Assembly (NCBI GenBank): GCA_017301995.1
Contig: JAFLEH010000001.1
Location: forward strand, 414,135-478,134
Direction: 5' to 3'
Source: Verrucomicrobiota bacterium
GTDB lineage: Bacteria > Verrucomicrobiota > Verrucomicrobiia > Verrucomicrobiales > Akkermansiaceae
DNA: 64,000 nucleotides
Positions 15,307 through 25,076 of this stretch are shown here, one piece after another. The notes under the pieces are model-generated. The model did not search any database, was not told where the DNA came from, and saw only the letters and a list, made by a program, of their open reading frames with translations. The number at the start of each line of letters is the position of its first letter. Positions within the stretch are counted from its first letter, which is position 1. The translations under genes and the position numbers were made by a program.

Positions 15307-16164
15307 ATGCGACGCATCCTCATCACTCTGGGAGACCCCGCCGGTATCGGCCCGGAAATCATCGCGAGCGCGATGGAAAGCCGGGACTATCCGGCCGATT
15401 GCGTGTTCGAGGTGCTCGGCGACCCGGCAGCGGGCACCCCCGGAAAACCCGACGCCCGATCCGCCCGCGCCGCGCTTGACGCGCTGGCAACCTCCGCCAA
15501 CCGCCTGAGGGAAGGCACCGCCGACGCGGTTGTCACCGGCCCGGTCTGCAAAGACTCGCTTCAGGCGATCGGTTTTCCGTTTCCGGGCCAAACCGAATTC
15601 TTCGCCAACGCGCTGGGAGTGTCGGACTTCGGCATGCTGCTGACCGGCCCCACTCTAACCGTCGGACTCGCCACCATCCACGAGCCGCTGTCAGCGGTGC
15701 CCTCGCTCCTAACGGAAAAGGCGATCCGGCGCATCGCTTTGCTCACTCTGGATTTCCTCCGCCGTCGCGGCAGCGCCACCCCACGGATCGCCGTCGCCGG
15801 GCTCAACCCCCACGCCGGAGAACACGGTGCCTTCGGAGACGAGGAAATCCGGATCATCGCGCCGGCCATCGCCAACCTCGGCCGTGACCACCCCGGAGTC
15901 TTCTCCGGACCCGCCGTTCCCGACGCCATCTTCCGCGAGGCCGCGCTCGGCCGGTTCGACGCGGTCATCGCGATGTATCACGACCAAGGCCTCATCCCGC
16001 TGAAACTGTTGGATTTCGACAACGCGGTCAATGTCACCCTCGGTCTGCCCAAACCCCGCACCAGCCCGGACCACGGCACCGCCTTCGGCATTGCGGGAAC
16101 CGGCCAGGCCAATCCATCGTCCATGATCTCCGCCATCCGCCTCGCCTGCGAGCTTTGCGGGTAA
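15307..16164 (+). CDS. pdxA: 4-hydroxythreonine-4-phosphate dehydrogenase, short form
   Basis: A 285-aa protein that oxidises 4-phosphohydroxy-L-threonine in the DXP-dependent vitamin B6 pathway. Motifs are GDPAGIGPE at the N-terminus, VTGPVCK, the metal-ligand region LATIHEPL, GLNPHAGE, MYHDQGLIPLK and the closing SPDHGTAFGIAGTG. E. coli PdxA is about 329 aa. The difference lies mainly between the first motif and VTGPVCK, where about 40 residues are missing. The metal His and the HDQG motif are retained, so it is probably active. An 8-G run (15241-15248) lies upstream in the leader. Confidence 0.9.
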   Translation: MRRILITLGDPAGIGPEIIASAMESRDYPADCVFEVLGDPAAGTPGKPDARSARAALDALATSANRLREGTADAVVTGPVCKDSLQAIGFPFPGQTEFFANALGVSDFGMLLTGPTLTVGLATIHEPLSAVPSLLTEKAIRRIALLTLDFLRRRGSATPRIAVAGLNPHAGEHGAFGDEEIRIIAPAIANLGRDHPGVFSGPAVPDAIFREAALGRFDAVIAMYHDQGLIPLKLLDFDNAVNVTLGLPKPRTSPDHGTAFGIAGTGQANPSSMISAIRLACELCG

Positions 16165-16441
16165 GACGGCTTTCGCCCGGAGCAATCCGAAAAAGATCCC
16201 CATCCCAGGCGGATCCGCACGGATTTTGCCGCCACGCCCCACGAAGATTGTGTGACAATTTCCGATAGAATCCTCACGTTGTGTTTACATTCGCCTAGCG
16301 GGTGAAATACAAAGGCGTGGACGCGGAAAAAATACCTTTGATCGGTGTGGACAAAACCGCGCTTCGCTCCTAACTTCCTGCGCCTAGCGGCAGGCAGGCC
16401 GGTATTGTTAGCATCGGCCTACCTCCGCGTCCACCACGACC
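16165..16441. other. intergenic region with a repeated CGCCTAGCGG element
   Basis: A 277-bp gap. The 10-mer CGCCTAGCGG occurs twice, near 16292 and 16381, in direct orientation about 90 bp apart upstream of the 16442 gene. CTAG is rare in this window, so the pair is notable as a possible operator. Confidence 0.3.
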
Positions 16442-17731
16442 ATGAGCACCCTAACCGAATCTCTCCGGCCACCGCAAACCGGCTCGCCGAAATCGCTCAT
16501 CCGCCTGACACCCGCGGGTCTCGCGATCCTCTGCGTGAGCCTGATCGTGGCAACTTCCTTTGTGACCCACCGCTTTGGCGCAACGCCGGCACCACCATCC
16601 GCGGCCCCCGCCACCGCGACAGCCGCGAATCCAACCGCCGCAAACCCTCCCGCAGACAACGCCACACCATGGGGCGATCTCGTGACGGTGGATATCAAAC
16701 TGGAACAGCCCGAAGAATACGTCTCCTTTGAAAACAGCGAGAACCGCGAAACGAAGTGGGTTTTCTCCGGCACCGCCGCCGGCACGCTGCGCCAACTGCT
16801 GGGCGGTTGCGGCTTCACCGCACCCCAACTCGACCAGACCCTCGCCCCGGAACACCTCACCGACACCGCCACCGGAGTGGTGGTCACCCCCCCTGACGAC
16901 GTCGTCCTCGGTCTGGCTCCCGCGGCACGCGAGAAACTCTACACCCTGCTCGCCAAATGGCCGGAAAACAAACCGATGGCCGAACCCTATCATCTCCCGA
17001 TCGACAACCCGTCGTCCGTGCTCGCCGAAAGCGGCCTGCCCGAGGAAATGAACACGCTATTGGAAAAACTCAGCTATGTTCGCAAGGGCCACCGCTATTT
17101 CAGCGATGGCGACCTGCTCCTCAACCGCCTGCCCGACCGCGACAGCCGGCTCAAAATGCTCAAGGCCCTGACCAACCAGACCGCCGTTCTCGCGCGGCTG
17201 CGCGTGGGTCCCGCTACCGACATCGACAAGCTGCTGGGCTATTGGGGCGCCACGCCAGGCGTTAGATCCAAGGATCTCCGCCCGCTCTTCGAATCGGTCC
17301 GCGCGGCCCCCGGGGGAGGCACCATCAGCCTGCTCTATCTGCTTCCCAAGTTCGCCCGCGAACGCCTCTACACGTTCCCGTTGCCCCAACAGGAAGACTC
17401 CCCCCGGATGGACTGCCACTGGACCGCGCTGAATTTCTTCAACGACGTGCCCGACGACCGCCTGCAGGACAACACCTACGCCAGCAACCACATCAAGGAA
17501 CATTTCTATCAGATCGGCAAACCTTCGGCCTGCGGCGACCTGATTTTCGTCACCAATCCGCAGGGCGAGGTGATCCACTCCGCCGTTTACATCGCCGACG
17601 ACCTCTGCTTCACCAAAAACGGCGTGAACTTCGCCCAACCGTGGATCCTCATGAGACTCGAACGCCTGCGCGACGTTTACACCTTCGACGGCGAACCGAA
17701 CGTCCTCTACTACCGGCGGAAGGAATCCTGA
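16442..17731 (+). CDS. membrane-anchored protein with NlpC/P60-like C-terminal domain
   Basis: A 429-aa protein with one N-terminal transmembrane helix (residues about 24-42), an Ala/Pro/Thr-rich linker to about residue 78, a helical middle part, and a C-terminal domain. The C-terminal domain has RMDCHWTALNFF, GDLIFVTNPQGEVIHSAVYI and a KNG segment. The Cys followed by a later His after GDL is the layout of NlpC/P60 cysteine peptidases that cut peptidoglycan stem peptides, but the similarity is weak and other papain-like amidases are possible. The linker fits spanning the periplasm. Confidence 0.55.
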   Translation: MSTLTESLRPPQTGSPKSLIRLTPAGLAILCVSLIVATSFVTHRFGATPAPPSAAPATATAANPTAANPPADNATPWGDLVTVDIKLEQPEEYVSFENSENRETKWVFSGTAAGTLRQLLGGCGFTAPQLDQTLAPEHLTDTATGVVVTPPDDVVLGLAPAAREKLYTLLAKWPENKPMAEPYHLPIDNPSSVLAESGLPEEMNTLLEKLSYVRKGHRYFSDGDLLLNRLPDRDSRLKMLKALTNQTAVLARLRVGPATDIDKLLGYWGATPGVRSKDLRPLFESVRAAPGGGTISLLYLLPKFARERLYTFPLPQQEDSPRMDCHWTALNFFNDVPDDRLQDNTYASNHIKEHFYQIGKPSACGDLIFVTNPQGEVIHSAVYIADDLCFTKNGVNFAQPWILMRLERLRDVYTFDGEPNVLYYRRKES

Positions 17732-17819
17732 TTCGGTTAGATCCTCTCCCGGCGCATCTTTTGCGGCCCGCCGCGAAAACAATTTGACAGCCGCGCCGGA
17801 CCGGCTAGGGTGCGCGTCT

Positions 17820-18371
17820 ATGTCTTGCGAAAACTGGATGTCTTGGGAAGGTGGCGTTGATCTCATCGCCTTGACCGCTGCCGATCTGGCGATGCCGAAT
17901 GTCATCGTTCATGTCGCCCGCATGGTTCATACGCCGGTCGGCTCCGCGCCAAGCGGCATGGTGTTCTGGCAACCGGATCCCGCGGCCCCGCCCGCGGCAT
18001 TCGGGTTTGTCAGCGCCGATCCCGCGGTGGGCGCGTATTTCGGCAAACACATTTTCGCCGGCACGCCGTTTGAAAACGCCCCGGTGATCGTGGGATCGAT
18101 CTCCATCGAAACCGGCGGCGGCGAAGCCAGCGCGCGGGTCGAGATTCCCGGCTTCGTTTTCGAGACCCGGCTCACGGGCCTCGCCCCGGCCGCGTTGGTC
18201 AACCGGGATCCCCTGCCCACCGCGCCATTCCATCAGCAAGGGCTGGAAGCGCCCGCGGGTGGCGCGTCGCTCAAGGTGAACGGCACCGATGTGGCACTGA
18301 CCATCCCACCGGTCGGCATCACCGGCGGCCCCTGCGCGGTCCTCGCCCCCTGCGGCATCTACGCCCGCTGA
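17820..18371 (+). CDS. hypothetical beta-rich protein
   Basis: A 183-aa protein starting at the ATG at 17820, where protein-like sequence begins. There is no signal peptide and no transmembrane helix. It is rich in Ala, Pro and Gly with alternating hydrophobic residues (IVHVARMVHTPVG, then VIVGSISIETGGG, then SLKVNGTDVALTIPPVG), suggesting beta structure. No family was recognised. It lies between the NlpC-like gene and the deacetylase in the same direction, with about 90 and 140 bp gaps. Confidence 0.5.
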   Translation: MSCENWMSWEGGVDLIALTAADLAMPNVIVHVARMVHTPVGSAPSGMVFWQPDPAAPPAAFGFVSADPAVGAYFGKHIFAGTPFENAPVIVGSISIETGGGEASARVEIPGFVFETRLTGLAPAALVNRDPLPTAPFHQQGLEAPAGGASLKVNGTDVALTIPPVGITGGPCAVLAPCGIYAR

Positions 18372-18513
18372 TTTCCGGAAAGTGCCCTGACCGACAACCT
18401 TTCGCCTCCGCGTGGATTGGCGAGCCGGGTGCTTTGGCGGTTTTCCATGCCAGGAAAATCCGGCATTCCCGCTTTCATTCCGGGCGGATTGCGGCTACAA
18501 TCCCCGCCTCCCG

Positions 18514-19770
18514 ATGATCCGTTACGTTTTTCCCATTCTCGCACTGCTCGTTTTCTCCCCCTGCGCCCCGGCACAGGGAGCGGCACCCGCCGCTCCCGCC
18601 ACGCCGCCAGCGGCCAGTCCCGACGCTCCCGCGCCAAACGGTTCTCCCGCCGTCAACCCGCCTGCCACGCCTGCCGCTCCCCTTCCAACCCCGGCCCCCG
18701 CTCCGCCGGAGGACACCACCCGTGTGGCCGTGCTCGGCTACCACGATTTTTCGGAAACCCTCCCGGAAACCGCGATGCGGATCCGGACTTCCAAGTTCCG
18801 CAACCAAATGGCCGCCCTACGCCAGTTGGGCATCACCGTGATCAAACTGGACGATTTCCTCGCCTGGCGGCGCGGCGAGAAATCCCTCCCCGAGAAATGC
18901 GCGCTCATCACCCTCGACGACGGCTGGCGGTCCGTCCACACCGACGCCTTTCCAATCCTCAAGGAATTCGGCTACCCCTACACCCTCTACCTCTACAAAA
19001 ACTACATCGACGGCGGCGGCAAGGCCCTCACCACCGAGATGATCAAAGAAATGCTCGGCCAAGGCGCCACCCTTGGCAGCCACTCGGTGAGCCACCCCTA
19101 TCCGGCCAACATCCGCGCCCAGAAAAAGAAAGGAGAGCGCTCCTTCGACGCCTTCCTCCGCAAGGAATTCGGCGAGTCCAAGCGCTTCATCGAGTCCAAG
19201 TTCCCCGTGAAAATCACCACCTACGCCTATCCGGGCGGCTTCGTGACCGACGAAATGCCCGCGCTGGCCGACGAGTTCGGCTATCAGGCGTTGTTCACCG
19301 TGCTACCCGGAAAGATCAGCCGCGACACGGATGCCAAACGCCTTCCCCGCTACATGATCCTCGGCAACTACGACAAGATCTTCGAAATCGCCACCACCTT
19401 CCGGGACGGCGGACCCGCGAATCCCGAAGGTGCCATCCCCGGACTGGTCCAGGCCACTCCCTATCCGGTCAGCCCCGAACCCGGCGCCATCGTCAACTCC
19501 CGCCTGCCCGTCATTTCGGTGGATTTGTCCACGCTCGCCAACCTCAATCCGGCATCCCTGAGCATGCAGGTTTCCGGCTTCGGCGAGGTGCCCGCCAAGT
19601 TCGACCCGGCAACCAAAAAATACTCGTGGAAGGTCTCGAGGAAACTGCGACAGCCGTCCTGCCAGATCACCGTCACCTGGCTCGACACCGCAGGTGCCAA
19701 ACCCGATACTCCGCTCCGTTGGTCGTTCCAACTCGACCGCACCGCCGCCTATATCCCGTCGGACCGCTAA
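18514..19770 (+). CDS. secreted polysaccharide deacetylase (NodB domain)
   Basis: A 418-aa protein with a signal peptide (cut after PAQG) and a Pro/Ala-rich linker to about residue 68, then a NodB-type carbohydrate esterase 4 domain. Visible motifs are LITLDDGW (motif 1, general base and metal Asp), GSHSVSHP (motif 2, metal His residues) and YAYPGG (motif 3). About 120 residues follow the NodB domain and look like a beta-sandwich. It should remove acetyl groups from an envelope or external polysaccharide. The ATG at 18514 is chosen because the signal peptide begins there. Confidence 0.85.
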   Translation: MIRYVFPILALLVFSPCAPAQGAAPAAPATPPAASPDAPAPNGSPAVNPPATPAAPLPTPAPAPPEDTTRVAVLGYHDFSETLPETAMRIRTSKFRNQMAALRQLGITVIKLDDFLAWRRGEKSLPEKCALITLDDGWRSVHTDAFPILKEFGYPYTLYLYKNYIDGGGKALTTEMIKEMLGQGATLGSHSVSHPYPANIRAQKKKGERSFDAFLRKEFGESKRFIESKFPVKITTYAYPGGFVTDEMPALADEFGYQALFTVLPGKISRDTDAKRLPRYMILGNYDKIFEIATTFRDGGPANPEGAIPGLVQATPYPVSPEPGAIVNSRLPVISVDLSTLANLNPASLSMQVSGFGEVPAKFDPATKKYSWKVSRKLRQPSCQITVTWLDTAGAKPDTPLRWSFQLDRTAAYIPSDR

Positions 19771-19806
19771 GCCTAGGCCGTCCCCGGCAACCTATCCACC
19801 ATCCCC

Positions 19807-21180
19807 ATGTTCTCCTCGCTCGCCGACTCGTTAGACAAGACTTTCCGCAACCTCCGCGGTGTGGGCCGCATCTCGGAATCCAACATTTCGGACGCCCTGC
19901 GCGACATCCGCATCGCGCTGCTGGAAGCCGATGTGGAGTTCTCCGTGGCCAAGGATTTCATCGCCCGCGTGAAGGATCTCGCCATGGGCGAGGATGTGCT
20001 GAAATCCATCAAACCCGGCGAACAGATCGTCAAGATCTTCCATGACGAACTGGCAAACCTGCTAGGTGGCGACCAAGCCCCGCTCGATCTCAATCAACCG
20101 GCCCACATCCTCATCTGCGGCCTCAACGGCGCCGGCAAAACCACCACCGCCGCCAAACTTGCCAACCGTCTCAAAAAAGAGGGCCGCCGCCCGCTGCTCA
20201 TCGCCTGCGACCTCTATCGCCCCGCCGCCATCGACCAACTCGCCACCCTGGCCAAACAGATCGACATCCCCTGCTACACCCCGGACGCCTCCGAGACCGA
20301 TGTGGTCAAGGTCGCCAGGGACGCGCTGGCCTGGGCCGACTCCCAGCGCGGCACCGTCCTCATCTTCGACACCGCCGGCCGCCAGGAAATCGACGAACGC
20401 CTCATCGCGGAACTCAAACGCCTCCACGCTTTCGTCAAACCGCGCGAAACCCTCCTCGTCGCGGACTCCGCCACCGGCCAACAGGCGGTCTCCGTCGCCA
20501 AACACTTCGACGAAGCGGTCGGCATCACCGGCATCGTTCTAACCAAGCTGGACGGCGACGCCCGCGGCGGCGCGGCGCTCTCGATGCGCGCCGTCACCGG
20601 CAAGCCGATCAAATTCGCCGGCGAGGGCGAAAAGCTCGACCAGTTGTTCGAGTTCCACCCGCGCCGCATGGCGGACCGCATCCTCGGCATGGGCGACATC
20701 GTCGCGATGGTCGAGCAGGTGGCCGACAAGGTCAGCGAGCAGGACGCCATGCGCTCGATGAAGCGCATCCAGGAAGGCAAGTTCGACTTCACCGATTTTC
20801 TCGACCAGATGAAAATGATCCAGCGCCTCGGCCCGCTGGAGGGATTGTTAGGACTGATGCCCGGCTTCAGTAAGATCAAGAAGCAACTGCCGTCCGGCGC
20901 GCTGAACAACAAGAAGCTCAAACGCACCGAAGCGATCGTGCTTTCGATGACCCCCGACGAACGCCGTCGGCCGGAAATCATCAAGGGCTCCCGCCGCCAG
21001 CGCATCGCCGCCGGATCCGGCACCTCGCTGATGGAGGTGAACCAACTCATCAAACAGTTCGCCGAAATGCGCAAGATGATGAAATCCCCCGGCCGCATGA
21101 AGGACATGATGCGCCAGATGGGCGGCCCCGCCGGCCTCAAGGACATGATGAAAAACCTCGGCGGCAAAATGCCGTTCTAA
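19807..21180 (+). CDS. ffh: signal recognition particle protein Ffh (SRP54)
   Basis: A 457-aa protein with N, G and M domains. It binds 4.5S RNA and nascent signal sequences and docks to FtsY for membrane targeting. Motifs are GLNGAGKTT (G1), DTAGRQEID (G3), TKLDGDARGG (G4) and, in the M domain, LGPLEGLLGLMPG and the RNA-binding SGTSLMEVNQLIKQF. A Met-rich C-terminal tail follows. Length and order are those expected of bacterial Ffh. It lies 36 bp after the deacetylase stop and 33 bp before miaA. Confidence 0.97.
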   Translation: MFSSLADSLDKTFRNLRGVGRISESNISDALRDIRIALLEADVEFSVAKDFIARVKDLAMGEDVLKSIKPGEQIVKIFHDELANLLGGDQAPLDLNQPAHILICGLNGAGKTTTAAKLANRLKKEGRRPLLIACDLYRPAAIDQLATLAKQIDIPCYTPDASETDVVKVARDALAWADSQRGTVLIFDTAGRQEIDERLIAELKRLHAFVKPRETLLVADSATGQQAVSVAKHFDEAVGITGIVLTKLDGDARGGAALSMRAVTGKPIKFAGEGEKLDQLFEFHPRRMADRILGMGDIVAMVEQVADKVSEQDAMRSMKRIQEGKFDFTDFLDQMKMIQRLGPLEGLLGLMPGFSKIKKQLPSGALNNKKLKRTEAIVLSMTPDERRRPEIIKGSRRQRIAAGSGTSLMEVNQLIKQFAEMRKMMKSPGRMKDMMRQMGGPAGLKDMMKNLGGKMPF

Positions 21181-21213
21181 CACGAGATCCGGAGCGCCGG
21201 CATCCGGCCAACC

Positions 21214-22077
21214 ATGACATCCCGGCCGATCCAGCCCGTTTTCGTGTGCGGCGCCACCGCGTCGGGGAAATCCGCGTTTGCCGCGGAGTTGGCGGAACGG
21301 ATCGGCGGCGAGGTGGTCAATGCCGACGCGTTCCAGTTGTACCGCGGGCTCGATGTCCTAACAGCAGCACCCTCGGAGGACGAGCGGAAACTGACGCCCC
21401 ATCACCTGTATGGAACGCTCGATCCCTCGGAAACGATGGATGCCGGAGCGTATCTGGACCTTGCTCGGCCGGTGATCGCGGAGATCATCGCTCGCGGCAA
21501 GCCCCCGGTCGTGACCGGCGGCTCCGGGCTCTATCTGAAGTTCCTGACCCACGGTCCCGCTCCGCTGCCGCGGGGAGACGCCGCGTTGCGGGCCGCAATG
21601 GACGCGCGTCTGCTGGAGGATCTGGCCGAAGAATTGCGCGCCCTTGATCCCGACGAGGCCGCCCGCACCAACCTCAAGAACCGCCGCTACGTTTCCCGAG
21701 CGCTGGAAATCTGCCACCTAACCGGCCAGAGGGCGTCCGCCCTGCGCGACCAATGGGCCGCCCAAACCGCCGCCCTGTCCGGATCGCTGCGGGGATGGCT
21801 GATCCAGCGGCCGCGGGCCGATTTGCACGACCGGATCGCCCGGCGCACCCGCGCGATGTTGGACGGTGGCGCCATCGGCGAGGTCGCCGCTCTAACCAAC
21901 CCATCCGCCACCTGCGTCAAGGCCATCGGTTTCCGCGAGATCCGCGACCTGTTGGACGGCCGCATCGGCCGCGCCGCGTGCGAGGAGCGGATCAACGCCG
22001 CCACCCGCCAATACGCCAAACGCCAGGAAACCTGGTTCCGCCGCGAGTCGTGGCTCACGCCGCATCCGGTCCAATGA
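21214..22077 (+). CDS. miaA: tRNA dimethylallyltransferase
   Basis: A 287-aa enzyme that adds an isopentenyl group to A37 of tRNAs reading codons that start with U. The P-loop GATASGKSA is near residue 13, NADAFQLYRGL carries the catalytic Asp, GGSGLYL follows, and NRRYVSRALEI and KAIGFREI mark the later family motifs. It is slightly short because the zinc-finger-like insert typical of eukaryotes is absent, which is normal in bacteria. Same direction as ffh with a 33-bp gap, so probably co-transcribed. Confidence 0.93.
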   Translation: MTSRPIQPVFVCGATASGKSAFAAELAERIGGEVVNADAFQLYRGLDVLTAAPSEDERKLTPHHLYGTLDPSETMDAGAYLDLARPVIAEIIARGKPPVVTGGSGLYLKFLTHGPAPLPRGDAALRAAMDARLLEDLAEELRALDPDEAARTNLKNRRYVSRALEICHLTGQRASALRDQWAAQTAALSGSLRGWLIQRPRADLHDRIARRTRAMLDGGAIGEVAALTNPSATCVKAIGFREIRDLLDGRIGRAACEERINAATRQYAKRQETWFRRESWLTPHPVQ

Positions 22078-22644
22078 TCAATACCCCGCCGGATGACGCA
22101 TCACATGTCCCCTGCCCGCGCGGGTTTCCGGTTTCCATTTTGGCCCTGATCGACCGCCGGGGCCGCCGGTGTCGAGCCGAAGGCCCGCGATCGTCATGAA
22201 CACATGGCCGTTGCGCACGTAGATGGTAATCCATTTGCCGGCCCCTTTCTTGCCGTAGGAGAAATACCCCTTGGACGGGATGGCACCTTTCATGAGACCC
22301 GCCGAGCGCAGGACGTAGGACACCGTGCCGGAGCAATCGTAGCCGCTGTCGTTGAGCGTCGCGTGACCGCCGCCCCACTTGTAGGGCATGCCTTGGAGCC
22401 GGTTGCCCGCGGCGATCGCGCGCTTGACGGCGGCAGGCGCGCTCTTCGGCGCGTATGCGATGCCGTTTTTCAGCAATGCCGTCCGGCCCGGTTCGAAATG
22501 ATACGAAACGGGGTGGCGCGCCCGCACCTGGCTGGCGCAGGACGCCAACCCGAGAACGGGAACCACGAGAATCAGAAGCTTGAAAAGACGAGTCACCGCC
22601 GCAGGTCTTACCAAACTGCTTAGGAATTGCAAACGTTTTCTCAT
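22078..22644 (-). CDS. NlpC/P60-type lipoprotein, probable peptidoglycan endopeptidase
   Basis: Up to 188 aa. The lipobox LGLASC is at residue 36 from the ATG at 22644; a GTG at 22596 would give a neater 20-residue lipoprotein signal and may be the true start. The catalytic domain has YKWGGGHATL and GYDCSGTVSYVLRSAGL (nucleophile Cys) and NGHVFMTI (catalytic His), which is the NlpC/P60 pattern. It should cut peptide bridges of the cell wall outside the cytoplasm. It is convergent with miaA with no gap between the stops. Confidence 0.8.
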   Translation of the reverse strand: MRKRLQFLSSLVRPAAVTRLFKLLILVVPVLGLASCASQVRARHPVSYHFEPGRTALLKNGIAYAPKSAPAAVKRAIAAGNRLQGMPYKWGGGHATLNDSGYDCSGTVSYVLRSAGLMKGAIPSKGYFSYGKKGAGKWITIYVRNGHVFMTIAGLRLDTGGPGGRSGPKWKPETRAGRGHVMRHPAGY

Positions 22645-22661
22645 TCCTCCCGCCCTGCGCC

Positions 22662-24950
22662 TCAGCGGCTCGCCTCCATCCGGAGGAACAGGCTCGGCGC
22701 GGACCCTGAGGTGACCGTGGCGGTGACCTCGATCTCGTCCAAGCCGGGTGCCGGATTGTCCGTAACGGTCGCGGCGGACACCGTCACGACCACATCACCG
22801 AGACCGGTCGCGCCCGAGGCGTACCAATTCACCAGATCCGTGGACCACGAATAGCCCGACCTCACATCGACCGCCGGATCATTGGTGCGGCTGTGCCGAA
22901 ACTTGAAAACGCCGGCGTTATGCGATGCCTCCCGCAAGCCCAGGCTCGCGGCCGAGGGGTCCGTTCCCAACACGTGCTCCACGCCGTTGGACAGACCGTC
23001 GCCATCCGCATCCTGACTGAAGCCGATTGCGCCCGATGCGCCGGGGAAACCGGCGATCCAAGAATCATAAGTGAGCGACTCCATTCCGGGGAACACCCCC
23101 AGCGCGCTCCACTGCCGGGCGGCCACCGCGTTGTCCCACGTGACCGATCCCGTCCCGCCCGAACCCAAACGCATCGCCGTGGACCAGTTGGTGCCGAGAT
23201 AGACCCGGGTCACATACGGCGGGTTTTCGGCCTCGGTCTTGGTTAGATCCGGGTTCACCCACAATGTCAGGAGTTGGTTCTGGAAATCCACCTTGCCGAC
23301 GATCGTGTAAGTCCGGCCATCCACCGGGCTGATCGGGCCGCTCTCGCGGAACGTACTGCCCACCCCACTTTCGCTGATCCCGAACTCGAGTGCTCCCGAA
23401 GGACCGTTTCCGCCAACAACCCCGAAAAACACCCGCTCGGCTCCGAAATCATACGAGGAAACGCCGGACCAGGCAGCCCCGGCGCTCCGCGTGATGTCGG
23501 CACGCAGATAGACCGCCTTGGCATCGGTGACGGGATTCACAGCTCCAAGGCGTTCGTCGGCGTTCGCGCCGCCGCCCTCGCCCGGTCCGTTGAATTCACG
23601 TTTTGCACCGCCCTCCTGGGTCACCAGTTTGCCGCCGGTCACGGTCGGAGAATTGCCAAACACCAGATCCCAGTCGGAATCGGTCAACGTGTGGCCAACG
23701 AAGGTGTTGTTGGTCAGGCTGTTGTCAAAATCGAAGCCGCTTCCACCGCTGCGGTCGGCCACCGCCCCGTCGTCATAGGAAAAATCATCCGCGCCAATCA
23801 GCGCGATGTCGCCTTGCTCCGGCGTGGAGGACGCCAGGGTGGGGTCGCTACCCCGGTCGGTTTCGAAGGCGTCAGCGTGGGTGTCGCCGTCCGTGTCCCA
23901 TTTGTTGGGATCGGTTCCCGGATCGTTGTAGCCGTTGTGGATGCCGGAGTTGGATTCGAGGTCATCGGCAAAGGTGTCGCCGTCCGTATCGTATTTCGTC
24001 GGATCGGTACCGCGATCGCCATTGTTCACCCAGATACCGGTCTTGGTTTCCACACCATCTAACAGCGAGTCACCATCGGTGTCTTGCATCGTCGGATCGC
24101 ATTCCCTCGCGTACTCCGCCGCGTCGGTGGCTCCGTCCACGTCGAAATCCGAGGTGGCGGGAGCCTCGTTGGGCCCCTTGATATCGGCAAGAGTCAGAGT
24201 CAACGGCGGATCCTGCGCGGCCGCATGGGTGATGATCGTGTTTTCCCAAAGATCCGGCAGTCCGTCGTTGTCGGAATCCGCCGGAATGGCGAAAAACCCG
24301 GTGTCCCACGCGGTGTCGGCGATCGCGATGTTGGAAAACGTCCATCCCGCTCCGCCGCCACCCTCGCGCAGATGGATTTCATTGAAGGTCGCGTTGGCCT
24401 GGAAGGTGGTCACGAGCGCGGGGTTCTGCTCCGCTTCAGTTAGGGCGAGGTTCGGATTGAGCCACACCGTGACCGAGTCATTGCCGCCGGCGTTGTAAGA
24501 CACCTTGTACACGATGGTGGTCACATCCGCCGCCCGGACCAACTGCCACACCTGCCCGCCTTCCGGCGTGGCCGATCTGAGATCCACTTCCCCACCGGCC
24601 GTCCCGAAAGCGCTGTAGGCGTGGGGACCCCACGCGTTCCCAATCCCCAACCGCTCGCTGCCACCCTCCCACATCTGCATACCGGCATAATACCCCTCGT
24701 TGGAACTGTTGGATGCCGGATTGGTGACCGTGTATTTGAAATACAACGTGCCGTTGGCGGATGCGTCGCGGGTCAAGGTCAAACCCGCCAGATTGGTTCC
24801 GCCTGCACTCTCATTGATCACCAAAGGCCCGGCTTCCGAGTAGAGCACGGTCGCACCGGCGGGTGTGATGGCCGACATCATGGTGCCAATCAGCGCAATC
24901 TCGAACATTCTTCCGCACCGGGGCGTGGATTTGTGGTTTTGGTTTTTCAT
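22662..24950 (-). CDS. secreted TSP3-repeat protein with two LamG-like modules
   Basis: A 762-aa protein from the ATG at 24950; the frame continues upstream only as antisense of the next gene. The signal peptide ends near AGATV. A first beta-sandwich (about 35-220) is followed by calcium-binding type-3 thrombospondin repeats (about 224-380) with the acidic pattern DSDNDGLPD, DTDGDSLLDG and DTDGDTFADD. A second beta-sandwich (about 390-640) repeats the first: the segments VTVWLNPNLALTEAE and LTLWVNPDLTKTEAE match. One more DxDxDG unit (DADGDGLSNG) follows. It is a rigid, calcium-dependent surface or secreted protein of unknown target. Confidence 0.8.
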   Translation of the reverse strand: MKNQNHKSTPRCGRMFEIALIGTMMSAITPAGATVLYSEAGPLVINESAGGTNLAGLTLTRDASANGTLYFKYTVTNPASNSSNEGYYAGMQMWEGGSERLGIGNAWGPHAYSAFGTAGGEVDLRSATPEGGQVWQLVRAADVTTIVYKVSYNAGGNDSVTVWLNPNLALTEAEQNPALVTTFQANATFNEIHLREGGGGAGWTFSNIAIADTAWDTGFFAIPADSDNDGLPDLWENTIITHAAAQDPPLTLTLADIKGPNEAPATSDFDVDGATDAAEYARECDPTMQDTDGDSLLDGVETKTGIWVNNGDRGTDPTKYDTDGDTFADDLESNSGIHNGYNDPGTDPNKWDTDGDTHADAFETDRGSDPTLASSTPEQGDIALIGADDFSYDDGAVADRSGGSGFDFDNSLTNNTFVGHTLTDSDWDLVFGNSPTVTGGKLVTQEGGAKREFNGPGEGGGANADERLGAVNPVTDAKAVYLRADITRSAGAAWSGVSSYDFGAERVFFGVVGGNGPSGALEFGISESGVGSTFRESGPISPVDGRTYTIVGKVDFQNQLLTLWVNPDLTKTEAENPPYVTRVYLGTNWSTAMRLGSGGTGSVTWDNAVAARQWSALGVFPGMESLTYDSWIAGFPGASGAIGFSQDADGDGLSNGVEHVLGTDPSAASLGLREASHNAGVFKFRHSRTNDPAVDVRSGYSWSTDLVNWYASGATGLGDVVVTVSAATVTDNPAPGLDEIEVTATVTSGSAPSLFLRMEASR

Positions 24951-25076
24951 TTTCGCGTGGGTCGTTGGGAACAGACAAGCACAAACTCCCCCATGGGGCG
25001 AGCGGAAATTTCGACTGAAAAATCCGGCGTGCGGGAGGCGTTTGAATTCCAATCCGCTCCCCCGTTCCGCCTCGCC

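Noticed and set aside
18417..20045. 542-aa plus-strand ORF across the deacetylase and ffh
   Set aside because: An out-of-frame reading rich in Arg, Pro and His, typical of GC-rich shadows. The deacetylase and ffh frames are certain.
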